Shown here: positions 44,092 to 52,508 of the stretch, piece after piece | How positions within the stretch are numbered: the first letter of the stretch is position 1 | How the letters are laid out: every line of letters begins with the position of its first letter | Source of the DNA: Saprospiraceae bacterium | Lineage (GTDB): Bacteria > Bacteroidota > Bacteroidia > Chitinophagales > Saprospiraceae | DNA length: 64,000 nt | Assembly: GCA_016715465.1 (NCBI GenBank) | Contig: JADKAA010000029.1 | Location: forward strand, 1,054,001 to 1,118,000 | Reading direction: 5' to 3' | Position numbers and translations under genes: made by a program | Notes under the pieces: generated by a model | Databases searched by the model: none | The model's input: only the letters and a program-made list of their open reading frames with translations | Told to the model about the DNA's origin: nothing

Positions 44092-45789
44092 CTAATGTTT
44101 GACAATTTTACCATCGATGATGGTAAACAACACCCTGGTTTTGAGGATGTCGCTCTCCCTGCACTTTAGCAGGTTGTTGGATAAGATGACAATGTCGGCG
44201 TACTTTCCTACGGAGAGGGATCCTTTGAACTTTTCTTCTTTGGCAGCATAGGCATTGTCCAGGGTATAGGATTTTATGGCTTCTGCCCTGGTCATTTTCT
44301 GTTCGGGGAAAAAAGGTGTTGGAGAGTCTTCCCGTTTTCGGGTGACCGTGGCATAAAAATTCCGGATGGGATTGACATCCTCCACCGGGGCATCGGTACC
44401 GTTGGCTATATGCACTCCGCTTTTTAAGAGACTTCTCCAGGCATAAGCGCCATATTTTGATCTTTCTGTACCTAATCTTTTTACTACGAAAGGTGCATCA
44501 CTCGTACAATGCATGCCTTGCATGCTGGCTATAAAGCCGCCTTTGGCAAATCTTGGTATGTCTGCCTGAGCCAAATGTTGCGCATGTTCAATTCGCCATC
44601 GAAGGTCTTTTTTTTCAGGGTATTGGGCTGCCATTCCTTCAAAGATATCGAGTACAACCCGGTTGGCCCTGTCTCCTATGGCATGGACGCAAAACTGCAT
44701 GTCATTGTCCATGGCCAGCCCTGCCAGTTTGCGAACTTCATAAATGTCTGTCGTATTCTGACCCACAAAACCCGGTTTGTCGGAATAGGGTTTGAGCAAC
44801 CATGCCCCAAAAGCACCCAAGGCTCCATCTACCTCAGATTTGATGGCATTGCAGGTAAAAAAAGGTGAAATGAATTTGTATTGTGACAGTACACTTTTAA
44901 GTACTTCAAAACTTTGCCGTGCCATTGACCACAGGCGCACATCGAGTTCCTTTTTTTGGGCCAACTTCCGGTAACGGACCAGTTCGACCAGGGTAGCCCC
45001 TGCATCCTGAAAAGAGGTAATGCCATTTTCTATACACTCTGTTTCGGCCAGGGTGATGGCTTTTTGCCATTCATTTTCCCGTTCTGCTTCACTGAGGCTT
45101 TTTTTGTATTCCTCATAAGCCAATCTGATGTTTTCCATTGCCCGCTCTTCAAATACACCAATGGCTTCTTTCCTCGCGTTTCTGACTATCCTGCCACCGG
45201 CAGGATCCGGAGTTTCCACGCTTATGCCTGCCAGATCCATGGCTTTTTTATTGGCAAAAAGGGCGTGACCACTGGCATGATAGAGAATGACCGGGTTATC
45301 AGGGGTTAGGTCGCTCAACATCTGGTGAAAAGGATAACCCTGAATGCTGCCTTTGGGCAGGCTGTCCCACTTTTCCTGGTGCCAGCCCCTGCCTTCAATC
45401 CAGGCGCCATTGGGCAAAGTTTTTACCCTTTCACCGACCATGCCGGTTATTTCCTCCCAACTATGTGTTTCCAAAAAATTGAGGTTTAGCAGGCTGTAGC
45501 CCAGGCCTGAAAAGTGGCCGTGACCCTCTATGAAGCCAGGCATTACAAACTGACGGCGGGCGTCAATTACCTTGGTGTCGGGATTTTTAAGTCTGAGTAC
45601 ATCCGATGACTTTCCCAGGTAGATGATTTTCCCATTGGACACAGCCAATGCTTCTGCTTTTGGCTGCGCAGGATCAACCGTGTAAATATCTGCGTTGTGG
45701 ATTATAAGATCCACATTGAGTTTGTCGGAAGAACAGGAAATCCAAAATAAGAGAACCGGCAATGGCCAGAATCTGTGGGACATATTCAT
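44092..45789 (-). CDS. Amidohydrolase family 3 lipoprotein (YtcJ-like)
   Basis: An exported metal-dependent hydrolase of 565 aa, anchored by a lipobox (LLFWISC). Amidohydrolase_3 motifs: DLIIHNADIYTVD at the N-terminal beta-sandwich, the metal-binding PGFIEGHGHFSGLG (His-x-His), GWHQEKWD, the helix HASGHALFANKKAM, CVHAIGDRANRVVLDIF and IEHAQ with metal-ligand His residues, and NGTDAPVEDVNP with the catalytic Asp. The C-terminal DNAYAAKEEKFKGSLSVGKYADIVIL is the usual end. Substrate unknown; similar lipoproteins act on N-acyl compounds or cyclic amides. No operon partner. Confidence 0.88.
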   Translation of the reverse strand: MNMSHRFWPLPVLLFWISCSSDKLNVDLIIHNADIYTVDPAQPKAEALAVSNGKIIYLGKSSDVLRLKNPDTKVIDARRQFVMPGFIEGHGHFSGLGYSLLNLNFLETHSWEEITGMVGERVKTLPNGAWIEGRGWHQEKWDSLPKGSIQGYPFHQMLSDLTPDNPVILYHASGHALFANKKAMDLAGISVETPDPAGGRIVRNARKEAIGVFEERAMENIRLAYEEYKKSLSEAERENEWQKAITLAETECIENGITSFQDAGATLVELVRYRKLAQKKELDVRLWSMARQSFEVLKSVLSQYKFISPFFTCNAIKSEVDGALGAFGAWLLKPYSDKPGFVGQNTTDIYEVRKLAGLAMDNDMQFCVHAIGDRANRVVLDIFEGMAAQYPEKKDLRWRIEHAQHLAQADIPRFAKGGFIASMQGMHCTSDAPFVVKRLGTERSKYGAYAWRSLLKSGVHIANGTDAPVEDVNPIRNFYATVTRKREDSPTPFFPEQKMTRAEAIKSYTLDNAYAAKEEKFKGSLSVGKYADIVILSNNLLKCRESDILKTRVLFTIIDGKIVKH

Positions 45790-45898
45790 GAATTGATCTG
45801 TAAAAATATAAAGTACCCTATCAATTTCTACATCCTATATTGATTATTTTTATTTGATACACAATTTTATTTGAAATTTTGAAAAGAAGCCGGCCAGT

Positions 45899-46819
45899 TT
45901 ATTTTTTCAAAGGGTAGAACTGAACAGAATATCCGGCAAAAATGCCAAGTCCGCCTTTTACATTGGAATACAGTTTTCCCGGATCATACACAGAATTTTG
46001 ATCCTGACTTGCTTTCACATGTTTTTGGAGGCTCTGATAGTAATTATACAGGTCAGAACTTACGGTCATTAACCTCAGCATGAGCACTTCTTTTCCTGAT
46101 CCGGGATTGGAAGTACCCTGTCCCCCATTTCCCAAAAATTTGCTCGTGATTACCTTCGGGGATGAAGTAGCATTTTCAAGATCACGATCGGTGGCTGATA
46201 ATGAAGTATTTAACTTAACGGAAGCCCCAAGCGAAGATTCTTTACGCACGTCATTTACCCATTGATTGAGGTCAAGTTTCAGGGAATTATTTTCGTCAAT
46301 GATGTGTATGGTGGTATCTACTTCTACAATCGACCAGATGTAAAAATTACTTTCTGTTGAATTGTCTTTGATGTTGAAACTTATTTCGCTGGCATCTTTG
46401 ATTTCGGCAGAATTAGAAATGAGGATGTCTGTAACTTCCGCCCTTGCCGGAATGGTAGATTCAGCGCTCACAGAACCATATTTCTCAGAATATATGGAAA
46501 TCTTATAATATTCATCCTGACCAGAAGTACAGCGGTAACTTTTATAAACACCCCTACCCACATGATTTAGGACACATTCCTGGGCACCCGCCTTGTTTGT
46601 AATTACAATTTTAGCATCTTCAATAAAAGCGGCTGTATCTGTTGCCTCAAATGCACTTTGGCTATGTGTGAGGGTAACCACCCACGCTGAATCATTGGTA
46701 AATATGGAACTTAAAACGATCCGGGGTTTGAAACCTGCATTCGCAAAATACACTTCCTCTTCGCACGACGTGAAAAACATCGAGGAAAAAACCATCCATG
46801 TAAATACGTGAAATTTCAT
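45899..46819 (-). CDS. DUF4249 lipoprotein
   Basis: A lipoprotein of the Bacteroidota DUF4249 family, 306 aa, lipobox FFTSC. The family is usually encoded next to a TonB-dependent receptor and may help it with substrate capture, but here no receptor is adjacent. Visible marks: SCEEEVYF after the lipidated Cys, PRIVLSSIFTNDSAWVVTLTHSQSAFE, then the extended beta segment TIPARAEVTDI. The ATG at 46819 (MKFHVF) is chosen because it begins the signal peptide; the frame is open another 19 codons upstream. Downstream is the amidohydrolase gene, upstream the 47-kb repeat region. Confidence 0.82.
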   Translation of the reverse strand: MKFHVFTWMVFSSMFFTSCEEEVYFANAGFKPRIVLSSIFTNDSAWVVTLTHSQSAFEATDTAAFIEDAKIVITNKAGAQECVLNHVGRGVYKSYRCTSGQDEYYKISIYSEKYGSVSAESTIPARAEVTDILISNSAEIKDASEISFNIKDNSTESNFYIWSIVEVDTTIHIIDENNSLKLDLNQWVNDVRKESSLGASVKLNTSLSATDRDLENATSSPKVITSKFLGNGGQGTSNPGSGKEVLMLRLMTVSSDLYNYYQSLQKHVKASQDQNSVYDPGKLYSNVKGGLGIFAGYSVQFYPLKK

Positions 46820-47064
46820 TCTATCTGACAGGTAATCACAGGGCAAATTTAATAACTGTTTTGCACTTACATCCATTTATTTGTTATTAATTACGTATTT
46901 GACAAATTATCAAAATTAAATTCTTTTACTGCTGTATTACAATCAACTGAACCAAGTTTAATTTTGATAATTTAATAAAAACTTCGAATTGGTGGGGCGC
47001 TTAGCAGGGGGGATGCGGTGATGCGGTGATCTGGTGAATCGTGGAAATCGTGATGACCGGGTGG

Positions 47065-47101
47065 TTTGGCGAAGCCAAAAAAATGGCCGACAGGTCATTT
47101 T
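47065..47101 (+). repeat. Paired-hairpin module, copy A1
   Basis: Hairpin 1: TTTGGC-GAA-GCCAAA (47065-47079). Hairpin 2, directly abutting: AAAATGGCC-GACA-GGTCATTTT (47080-47101), nine pairs with one G-T wobble. Confidence 0.85.
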
Positions 47102-47187
47102 AGCAAGGGAACCACGAGCCCCTGCGAGTGGCAACGACCAAACCTATAAGGGTGTTGAGAATCTGGGAAATCGTGATGACCGAGCGG

Positions 47188-47224
47188 TTTGGCGAAGCCA
47201 AAAAAATGGCCGACAGGTCATTTT
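47188..47224 (+). repeat. Paired-hairpin module, copy A2
   Basis: Same two hairpins 123 bases on: TTTGGC/GCCAAA at 47188-47202 and AAAATGGCC/GGTCATTTT with loop GACA at 47203-47224. Confidence 0.85.
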
Positions 47225-47314
47225 AGCAAAGGAACCACGAGCCCCTGCGAGTGGCAACGACCAAACCTATAAGTGTGTTGAGAATCGGGGAAATTGTGAA
47301 AATTGTTGAACAAT

Positions 47315-47344
47315 CTGTCTGACTGGCGGTAGCCAGGTAGATGG
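47315..47344. repeat. CCTRCC-family hairpin, copy H1
   Basis: CTGTCTGACTGGC pairs with GCCAGGTAGATGG around loop GGTA, with one A-G mismatch at the sixth pair. Its complement matches the element at 58781-58806. Confidence 0.75.
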
Positions 47345-47378
47345 TTCGTCACGCTAAGCGGGACTTGATGTTCAAAGC

Positions 47379-47408
47379 CTGCCTAACAAGCGCTAGCTTG
47401 GTAGGTGG
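47379..47408. repeat. CCTRCC-family hairpin, copy H2
   Basis: CTGCCTAACAAGC pairs with GCTTGGTAGGTGG around loop GCTA, one A-G mismatch at the sixth pair. Confidence 0.78.
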
Positions 47409-47480
47409 TGCGCCTGCGGCTAAATGGTTCGCCTGCGGCTATATGGTTCGTCCCGCAAAGCGGAACTAAATGTTCAAAGC

Positions 47481-47510
47481 CTGCCTAACAAGCGCTAGCT
47501 TGGTAGGTGG
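47481..47510. repeat. CCTRCC-family hairpin, copy H3
   Basis: Identical stem and loop to H2, 102 bases further on. Confidence 0.78.
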
Positions 47511-47545
47511 TACGCCTGCGGCTAAATTTTCGAAATGCTTGAAGC

Positions 47546-47575
47546 CAGCCTAAAAGGCGATAGCCTGGTAGGTGG
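47546..47575. repeat. CCTRCC-family hairpin, copy H4 (diverged)
   Basis: CAGCCTAAAAGGC pairs with GCCTGGTAGGTGG around loop GATA. Relative to H2 the inner stem changes AAGC/GCTT to AGGC/GCCT on both sides. Confidence 0.72.
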
Positions 47576-47642
47576 TTTGCCTGCGGCTGAATGGTGCGCC
47601 TAAGGCTCGATGTTGGAGGTGGTTCGCCAGGTGATTTTAACT

Positions 47643-48671
47643 TTATCTGATGCCTTCCTTTTCCAGCCAGTCGTGATAGATGGAGGCGTTGCGTTGGTGT
47701 TGTTCTGCAGTTTTGGCGAAAGCGTGTTCGCTGTTGTAGCCGGGTTTGGCACAGAAAAAGATATATTCATGTTGTTCTGCGTTGAGTACGGCATCGATGC
47801 TATTGGTAGATGGCATAAATATAGGCCCTGGAGGCAGACCTTCGTACATGTAGGTATTGTAAGGAGAGTCAAAAAACAAATGTTCGAACAATACCCTTCT
47901 GAGGGTAAAATCGCCCACGGCAAAAACCACAGTAGGGTCGGCTCTGAGTTTTTCGCCAATGCGCAGCCGGTTGAGATAAACACCCGCTACGGTGGGTCGT
48001 TCTGATTTATTGTTGGATTCTTTTTCCACTATGGAGGCAAGGGTATATACCTGCTCTTTGGTAAGTTGCCATTTTTTAGCTTTGGCCAATCTTTCAGTGT
48101 TCCAGAATTTATCAGCTTCCTGGGCCATTCGCCTTACGAGTTTGTAGGGCTTAATGTTCCAGAACACATGATAGGTGTTGGGTATAAATATGGTCATGGC
48201 GGTCTCTTTGGCGAGACTGTATTTTTGCAGTGTGCTATCCTGAAGCATGGCGTCCAGAATTGACAATGAATCCGCTTCCAGGCTCTTATCGAATACCCCC
48301 GCCAATTCTTCTACATTGCGCACATTGTTGAAGGTAAGGTCAATGGCATCCTGAGAAGCAGCACGCAATTTAGACACCAATACACGGTTTGACATGCCTT
48401 GTTTTAATAGATACCTGCCTCCGGGCACTTCGCCCTGGTTATAATTCATCAGGGAGGCTACCTGCTCAAACGTGTAAGGATTGATGAGGACATTGCTGTC
48501 TGCCAGGATTTTTTTGACATCGGCATAAGAAAATCCGGCAGGGATGCGGAGGTCAAATTCTTTGCGGGTCACATTGGCAGAAAATAAGATGTAGTACACA
48601 TATCCCGACAACGCGAACATTGTCAATACAACGGCCAGGGCTACATAGCGGTATCTTGTAAAAAAACTCAT
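47643..48671 (-). CDS. mltG: Endolytic transglycosylase MltG
   Basis: Inner-membrane lytic transglycosylase that cuts nascent glycan strands and sets their length. One N-terminal transmembrane helix (YVALAVVLTMFALSGYVYYIL) is followed by the periplasmic LysM-like and YceG domains. Motifs: TLASIVEKESNN with the catalytic Glu, RPTVAGVYLNRL, LRADPTVVFAVG, SPYNTYMYEGLPPGPI and EHAFAKTAEQHQRN at the end, all standard. I start at the ATG at 48671 (MSFFTRYRY), 14 bp after panB; an upstream ATG at 48704 overlaps panB by 20 bp. panB and mltG are a two-gene unit. Confidence 0.94.
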   Translation of the reverse strand: MSFFTRYRYVALAVVLTMFALSGYVYYILFSANVTRKEFDLRIPAGFSYADVKKILADSNVLINPYTFEQVASLMNYNQGEVPGGRYLLKQGMSNRVLVSKLRAASQDAIDLTFNNVRNVEELAGVFDKSLEADSLSILDAMLQDSTLQKYSLAKETAMTIFIPNTYHVFWNIKPYKLVRRMAQEADKFWNTERLAKAKKWQLTKEQVYTLASIVEKESNNKSERPTVAGVYLNRLRIGEKLRADPTVVFAVGDFTLRRVLFEHLFFDSPYNTYMYEGLPPGPIFMPSTNSIDAVLNAEQHEYIFFCAKPGYNSEHAFAKTAEQHQRNASIYHDWLEKEGIR

Positions 48672-48684
48672 AAATTTAGGTGTA

Positions 48685-49503
48685 TTAATATTGCTCGTTT
48701 TCATTGGGGAAGTCGCCAGATTTTACGTCGCCGATGTACCTTACTACTGCATCTTTGACGGTATCATAGAGGTTGAGGTATCTTCTCAAAAAGCGTGGGT
48801 TGAAATCTTTGGTGATGCCCAGCAGGTCGTGGCTCACCAGCACCTGTCCGTCACAGCCACCGCCGGCACCTATGCCGATGACCGGGATGTGGAGGTCGGC
48901 AGAAACCCGGGTAGCCAGGGTGGCAGGTATCTTTTCAAGCACAACGGCAAAACAACCGGCCTCTTGCAAAATGATGGCATCGTGTACGAGTTTGTCTGCC
49001 TCATCTTCTTCTTTGGCCCTCACGCTGTAAGTACCATATTTGTATATGCTCTGCGGCATCAGGCCGAGGTGGCCCATGACCGGAATGCCGGAGGCTATGA
49101 TTTTTTCTACGGCTTCTTTTACTTCCTTGCCCCCTTCCAGCTTTACCGCATGCGCACCACTTTCTTTCATGATTCGGATCGAGGAATCGAGCGCCTTGGT
49201 GGGATTGCTCTGGTAATAACCAAAGGGTATGTCCACCACCACAAAAGCACGGGAAACCCCACGTACTACCGCCTGGGCGTGGTATATCATCTGGTCGAGG
49301 GTAATGGGCAGGGTGGTTTCATGGCCCGCCATAACATTGGAGGCGCTATCGCCGACGAGGATAATGTCAACCCCTGCGTCGTCGTAAATTTTGGCCATAC
49401 TAAAGTCATACGCCGTGATCATGGAAATCTTCTCCCCATCCTGTTTCATTTGCTGCAGGATGTGGGTGGTGATGCGTTTGATGTCTTTTGTCGCTGCTGA
49501 CAT
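48685..49503 (-). CDS. panB: 3-methyl-2-oxobutanoate hydroxymethyltransferase
   Basis: First committed step of pantothenate synthesis: transfers a hydroxymethyl group from methylene-THF to 2-oxoisovalerate. Motifs: MITAYDFSMAKIYDDAGVD, LVGDSASNVMAGHETTLP (metal ligand Asp), VVVDIPFGYY, KLEGG, IPVMGHLGLMPQS and IGIGAGGGCDGQVLVSHD near the C-terminus. 272 aa, normal. Other pan genes are not in the window. Upstream 183 bp separate it from the divergent methyltransferase-like gene. Confidence 0.97.
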   Translation of the reverse strand: MSAATKDIKRITTHILQQMKQDGEKISMITAYDFSMAKIYDDAGVDIILVGDSASNVMAGHETTLPITLDQMIYHAQAVVRGVSRAFVVVDIPFGYYQSNPTKALDSSIRIMKESGAHAVKLEGGKEVKEAVEKIIASGIPVMGHLGLMPQSIYKYGTYSVRAKEEDEADKLVHDAIILQEAGCFAVVLEKIPATLATRVSADLHIPVIGIGAGGGCDGQVLVSHDLLGITKDFNPRFLRRYLNLYDTVKDAVVRYIGDVKSGDFPNENEQY

Positions 49504-49686
49504 GGCCTTTAAAATTGTGGCTGCAAGATAAAGAAATATTTGGGAATGGTAGCCGGGCTTTTATCATGCCTATAACCATCTGGCCCTTCAGTCGGGCTGG
49601 GCATCATGATTGTGTCGCATGGCATAGCCAGGGGCAAATGCCGGATAATAGGTTATCTTTATGGATATTTCTTGCGATGCTGGTAA

Positions 49687-51279
49687 ATGCCGGCAAAGTT
49701 TGGGATAGCCCAAACAAGATCAAAGATGCAAACCACCCTTTTTCCTGTCGAAGCAATGACCCCCTTTTCGGAGAGTCTCATTTGGCAAATCAACCGCGAT
49801 TATTATAGTCAGGCCGGCATGGATGCCTGGACCAGCGGCCTGGTACCCCACCACATGACGAGCAATGCCATGGTAGGTAAGACGTACGCCGGCCTCATCA
49901 TGGGACTGCTTACCGACCTTTCTCTGCAAGGGAAGACCCTCGAAGCGGTGCAGATCGTTGAACTTGGTGCCGGCCATGGCAGGCTGTGTTTCCACATTCT
50001 TCGCTATCTCGATGAGATGATGGACCAAAGTGGCCACACTTTGCCCCCTTACCGCTATATCCTAAGTGACATTGCTACCAAGAACCTGGACTTTTTCATC
50101 GCCCATGCACAGTTTAAGCCTTACTTTGAATCCGGAAAACTCGATGTTGCGTATGTCGATGCCATAGAAACCACAGAAATAAAGCTGTTGATATCCGGGG
50201 AGGTCATTGGCGCTCATACCCTGCAACAACCTTTGGTCATTGTAGCCAATTATTTCTTCGACTCCATTCCGCAGCATCTCTTTTACCTGAAAGCCGGCGA
50301 GCTCGCACTTTGCAGCCTGGCGCTGGATGCGGATGTGGATCCGGCATCGGTGGCGGCTACTGAACTGTTGCCCCAACTGAAATTAAGATATGATACTTCA
50401 ACAGTCTCATTGCCATTTTTCCATGAAACGGTAGCAGATCAAATTCTGGAGAATTATGGTGAAAATTTAAAAGAGAGTTGTCTCCTGTTTCCCCATGCCG
50501 GTATGAGCTGCATCGAGCGCATGAGACATTTATCGCTTGCCGGTGCCATGGTACTTACAATGGATAAAGGAAGCCACCTGGAAGTTGAATTGGACAACCG
50601 CCCCCTGCCCGATTATGTGACCCATGGCAGTTTTTCTCTTAATGTCAATTACCACGCCCTGGGCCGGTATGCCGACCTGACCGGCGGAAGGGCTTTGTTT
50701 CCCGCTACCTCTAATTTCAACCTGGAGCTGGGCTGCCTGTTGTGGCTGGATACAGAACAAACGTGGAAAGAAACAGTTGGGGCTTATGCACGTCTGGTCG
50801 ATGACTATGGCCCCGATGACTTTTTCAGCCTTGCCCGCATGGTGTACCCGTTGGCCGACAAACTTACCATACAAGACATGATTGCGCTGCTCAGGCTGAG
50901 TGCGTATGATTCAACTTTTTTCTATAACCTGTTGCCCTGGTTTAAACAGGTAGTGAAAAAAGTGACCTACCCGGAACGGAGCCGGATCGCAGAAACGATG
51001 GATGGCATCTGGAAGATGTATTTCAGCATCCGGGATACCTATGACCTCGCCTTTGAAATGGCAGGGATTTTTTACGACCTGGGCTATTTTGAAAAGGCAC
51101 TGGCCTATTTTGACCACAGTGAAATGTCCTATGGCGCCAGCGAAGATGGCCGGTACAACAAGGCGTTGTGCCTGTATCAGATGAAAAGGGATGTGGAATT
51201 CCTTGAATTGATCCGGGAAACGTCAACCACCTATCCCCAATTCACAAGAGTAAAAGAACTGGGTACACTGAAGTTATGA
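49687..51279 (+). CDS. SAM-dependent methyltransferase-like protein with TPR-like C-terminus
   Basis: A 530-residue cytosolic protein. Residues about 95-110 (VQIVELGAGHGRLCFHILR) are a class I SAM-binding motif I; ILSDIATKNLDF is motif II, and LVIVANYFFDSIPQHLFYL resembles the post-II NEffDalP motif of the MidA/NDUFAF7 methyltransferase family, with Asn-Tyr in place of Asn-Glu. After about 380 residues the sequence is helical with TPR-like repeats (FEMAGIFYDLGYFEKALAYFDHSE, NKALCLYQMKRDVEFLELI). A protein arginine methyltransferase role is possible but not shown. The start used is ATG 49687; ATG 49726 (MQTTLFP) is an alternative. Confidence 0.7.
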   Translation: MPAKFGIAQTRSKMQTTLFPVEAMTPFSESLIWQINRDYYSQAGMDAWTSGLVPHHMTSNAMVGKTYAGLIMGLLTDLSLQGKTLEAVQIVELGAGHGRLCFHILRYLDEMMDQSGHTLPPYRYILSDIATKNLDFFIAHAQFKPYFESGKLDVAYVDAIETTEIKLLISGEVIGAHTLQQPLVIVANYFFDSIPQHLFYLKAGELALCSLALDADVDPASVAATELLPQLKLRYDTSTVSLPFFHETVADQILENYGENLKESCLLFPHAGMSCIERMRHLSLAGAMVLTMDKGSHLEVELDNRPLPDYVTHGSFSLNVNYHALGRYADLTGGRALFPATSNFNLELGCLLWLDTEQTWKETVGAYARLVDDYGPDDFFSLARMVYPLADKLTIQDMIALLRLSAYDSTFFYNLLPWFKQVVKKVTYPERSRIAETMDGIWKMYFSIRDTYDLAFEMAGIFYDLGYFEKALAYFDHSEMSYGASEDGRYNKALCLYQMKRDVEFLELIRETSTTYPQFTRVKELGTLKL

Positions 51280-51305
51280 GGCAAGCGCTGTAGAAAAGTC
51301 TGCGC

Positions 51306-51668
51306 TTAGGCTTTGGTTTCAGACCTCAGGGTAAACCACGTCCAGGCCGCGGTCACCGCATCGATGACCCCCAATGGCAGGGTCGCCGTATTCATTTGCT
51401 GAGAAGCCACCAGGAAAAACACCCCCAGGGCAAAAAATAAACGCGTAAATACCGAAAACCGGATGAGGACGGTGGCATTTTCTTTGGCGATGACCAGGTC
51501 ATATGAACCAATGACCACCACGAGCAGGCCGATGACCCTGGCCCAGCCAGTAGGGATGTCCGGAAGACCGAGGGTAGTGACAAAAGTCTGTGGGACCAGC
51601 AGGATGCTGAGGCCGGTGAGGAGGACGTAGATGCCGAAGTAGAAAAGGGTTTTGGCGGATTTTGACAT
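51306..51668 (-). CDS. Small four-helix membrane protein
   Basis: A 120-residue hydrophobic protein with four predicted transmembrane segments (FYFGIYVLLTGLSILLVP, VIGLLVVVIGSYDLVIA, FTRLFFALGVFFLVAS, GVIDAVTAAWTWFTL). I do not recognise the family. It is convergent with the methyltransferase-like gene and downstream of the 51.7-kb lipoprotein gene on the same strand. Confidence 0.72.
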   Translation of the reverse strand: MSKSAKTLFYFGIYVLLTGLSILLVPQTFVTTLGLPDIPTGWARVIGLLVVVIGSYDLVIAKENATVLIRFSVFTRLFFALGVFFLVASQQMNTATLPLGVIDAVTAAWTWFTLRSETKA

Positions 51669-51730
51669 GGATTAATATTGATTTTAAATTTTAAGTACCA
51701 AATGTTTGACAATTAAATATAAAATAAAAA

Positions 51731-52443
51731 CTATATCGAAACGAATAAACCCCAAATCAATACAATATTTGAGTACTCAAAATTTCTGTTGGATAGACTT
51801 TTTGCCCATACAATTTGTTGCTCAAATTTTATATTTTTCAAGCCAGCTCTGAGTGTAAAAGCAGGTTCAAAAATAATCTGTTTATTGTTGTCAATTAAGT
51901 TATCACTTGCTGAATAAGGTTCGCCATATAAATTCCCCCGAATGTCATAATAATTAAGATAGGAAGATCTTAATGAAATAGAACCTGCTATAAATTTTGA
52001 CTGATAGGTTAGAGCTGGTTGAAAGCAAATTCTTCTAAATTTTGCATCGATCAACCCGTCATCGTTCATTACGTTTTGATTTGGTAAAAAGCGATTCATA
52101 AATTTTCCATTTCCGTAGGTTATCCAACCCTCTACAATAAATTTTGAAATTGGTTTGAAATACCCGAACCCTAATTCTAAAATATTGCCTGAACCTTCTC
52201 CATTGCCATCACTATCTTTTTGCGAGTATTTTGAGTATTTTGCTAAAACACCAAGTTTTGAATTAACAGCATAGGCCGCTGAAAAATCAGTACCGTAGGT
52301 AAAGTTTTTTGAAACAGACAAACTCAAATCTCCCTTTTCCTTAAAAGCACTTATTAGCTGATAATTAGGAGCGTAATATGTTGGAGCGCATGCATATTGA
52401 AAAAAATAAAAGCTGCTGTCAATAAAAAATACACGTTTTTCAT
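51731..52443 (-). pseudogene. Outer-membrane-type lipoprotein, one frameshift in the signal peptide
   Basis: A beta-rich lipoprotein of about 237 aa. The open frame (51731-52327) starts mid-protein at MSLSVSKNFTYG. Adding one base to the T7 run (A7 on the plus strand, 52400-52406) connects ATG 52443 and gives MKNVYFLLTAAFIFFQYAC, a lipoprotein signal, followed by APTYYAPNYQLISAFKEKGD and then the long frame. The remainder is a set of amphipathic strands (GNILELGFGYFKPISKFIVEGWITYGNGK, GSISLRSSYLNYYDIRGN), like a small outer-membrane barrel. Family not recognised. The shift is probably an assembly error. Confidence 0.72.
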
Positions 52444-52508
52444 TTTTAAAATATTTAAATTATTAAATTGGGGGGGAAAGTCCAAAGTTCGCTCTCCCCC
52501 CGAAAAGT

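Larger units (their letters stand above)
47031..47299 (+). repeat. 123-bp tandem repeat, two full copies plus a partial third
   Basis: TTTGGC of the hairpin recurs at 47065 and 47188, and GTTGAGAATC recurs at 47154 and 47277, a 123-base period. Units 47031-47153 and 47154-47276 differ at only a few positions; the third stops after about 23 bases. Confidence 0.9.
46820..47642. other. Repeat- and hairpin-rich intergenic region
   Basis: About 820 bases without a real gene between DUF4249 and mltG stop. It contains two and a fraction tandem copies of a 123-bp unit (47031-47299) each carrying a paired hairpin, followed by four larger hairpins of a second family (47315-47575) and short GCCTGCGGC-type palindromes in between. 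An open frame at 47034-47309 merely reads through the tandem repeat. Confidence 0.8.

Noticed and set aside
47031..47299. Possible CRISPR array
   Set aside because: The unit is 123 bp with only two full, contiguous copies and no spacers; no cas gene is present.
47034..47309. 91-codon frame with an internal repeat, a possible repeat protein
   Set aside because: It follows the 123-bp DNA repeat (41 codons, so the frame stays open by construction) and reads through stem-loops.
48691..49500. 269-codon plus-strand frame opposite panB
   Set aside because: Entirely antisense to panB, Cys/Phe/Tyr-rich in the way of reverse-frame shadows.
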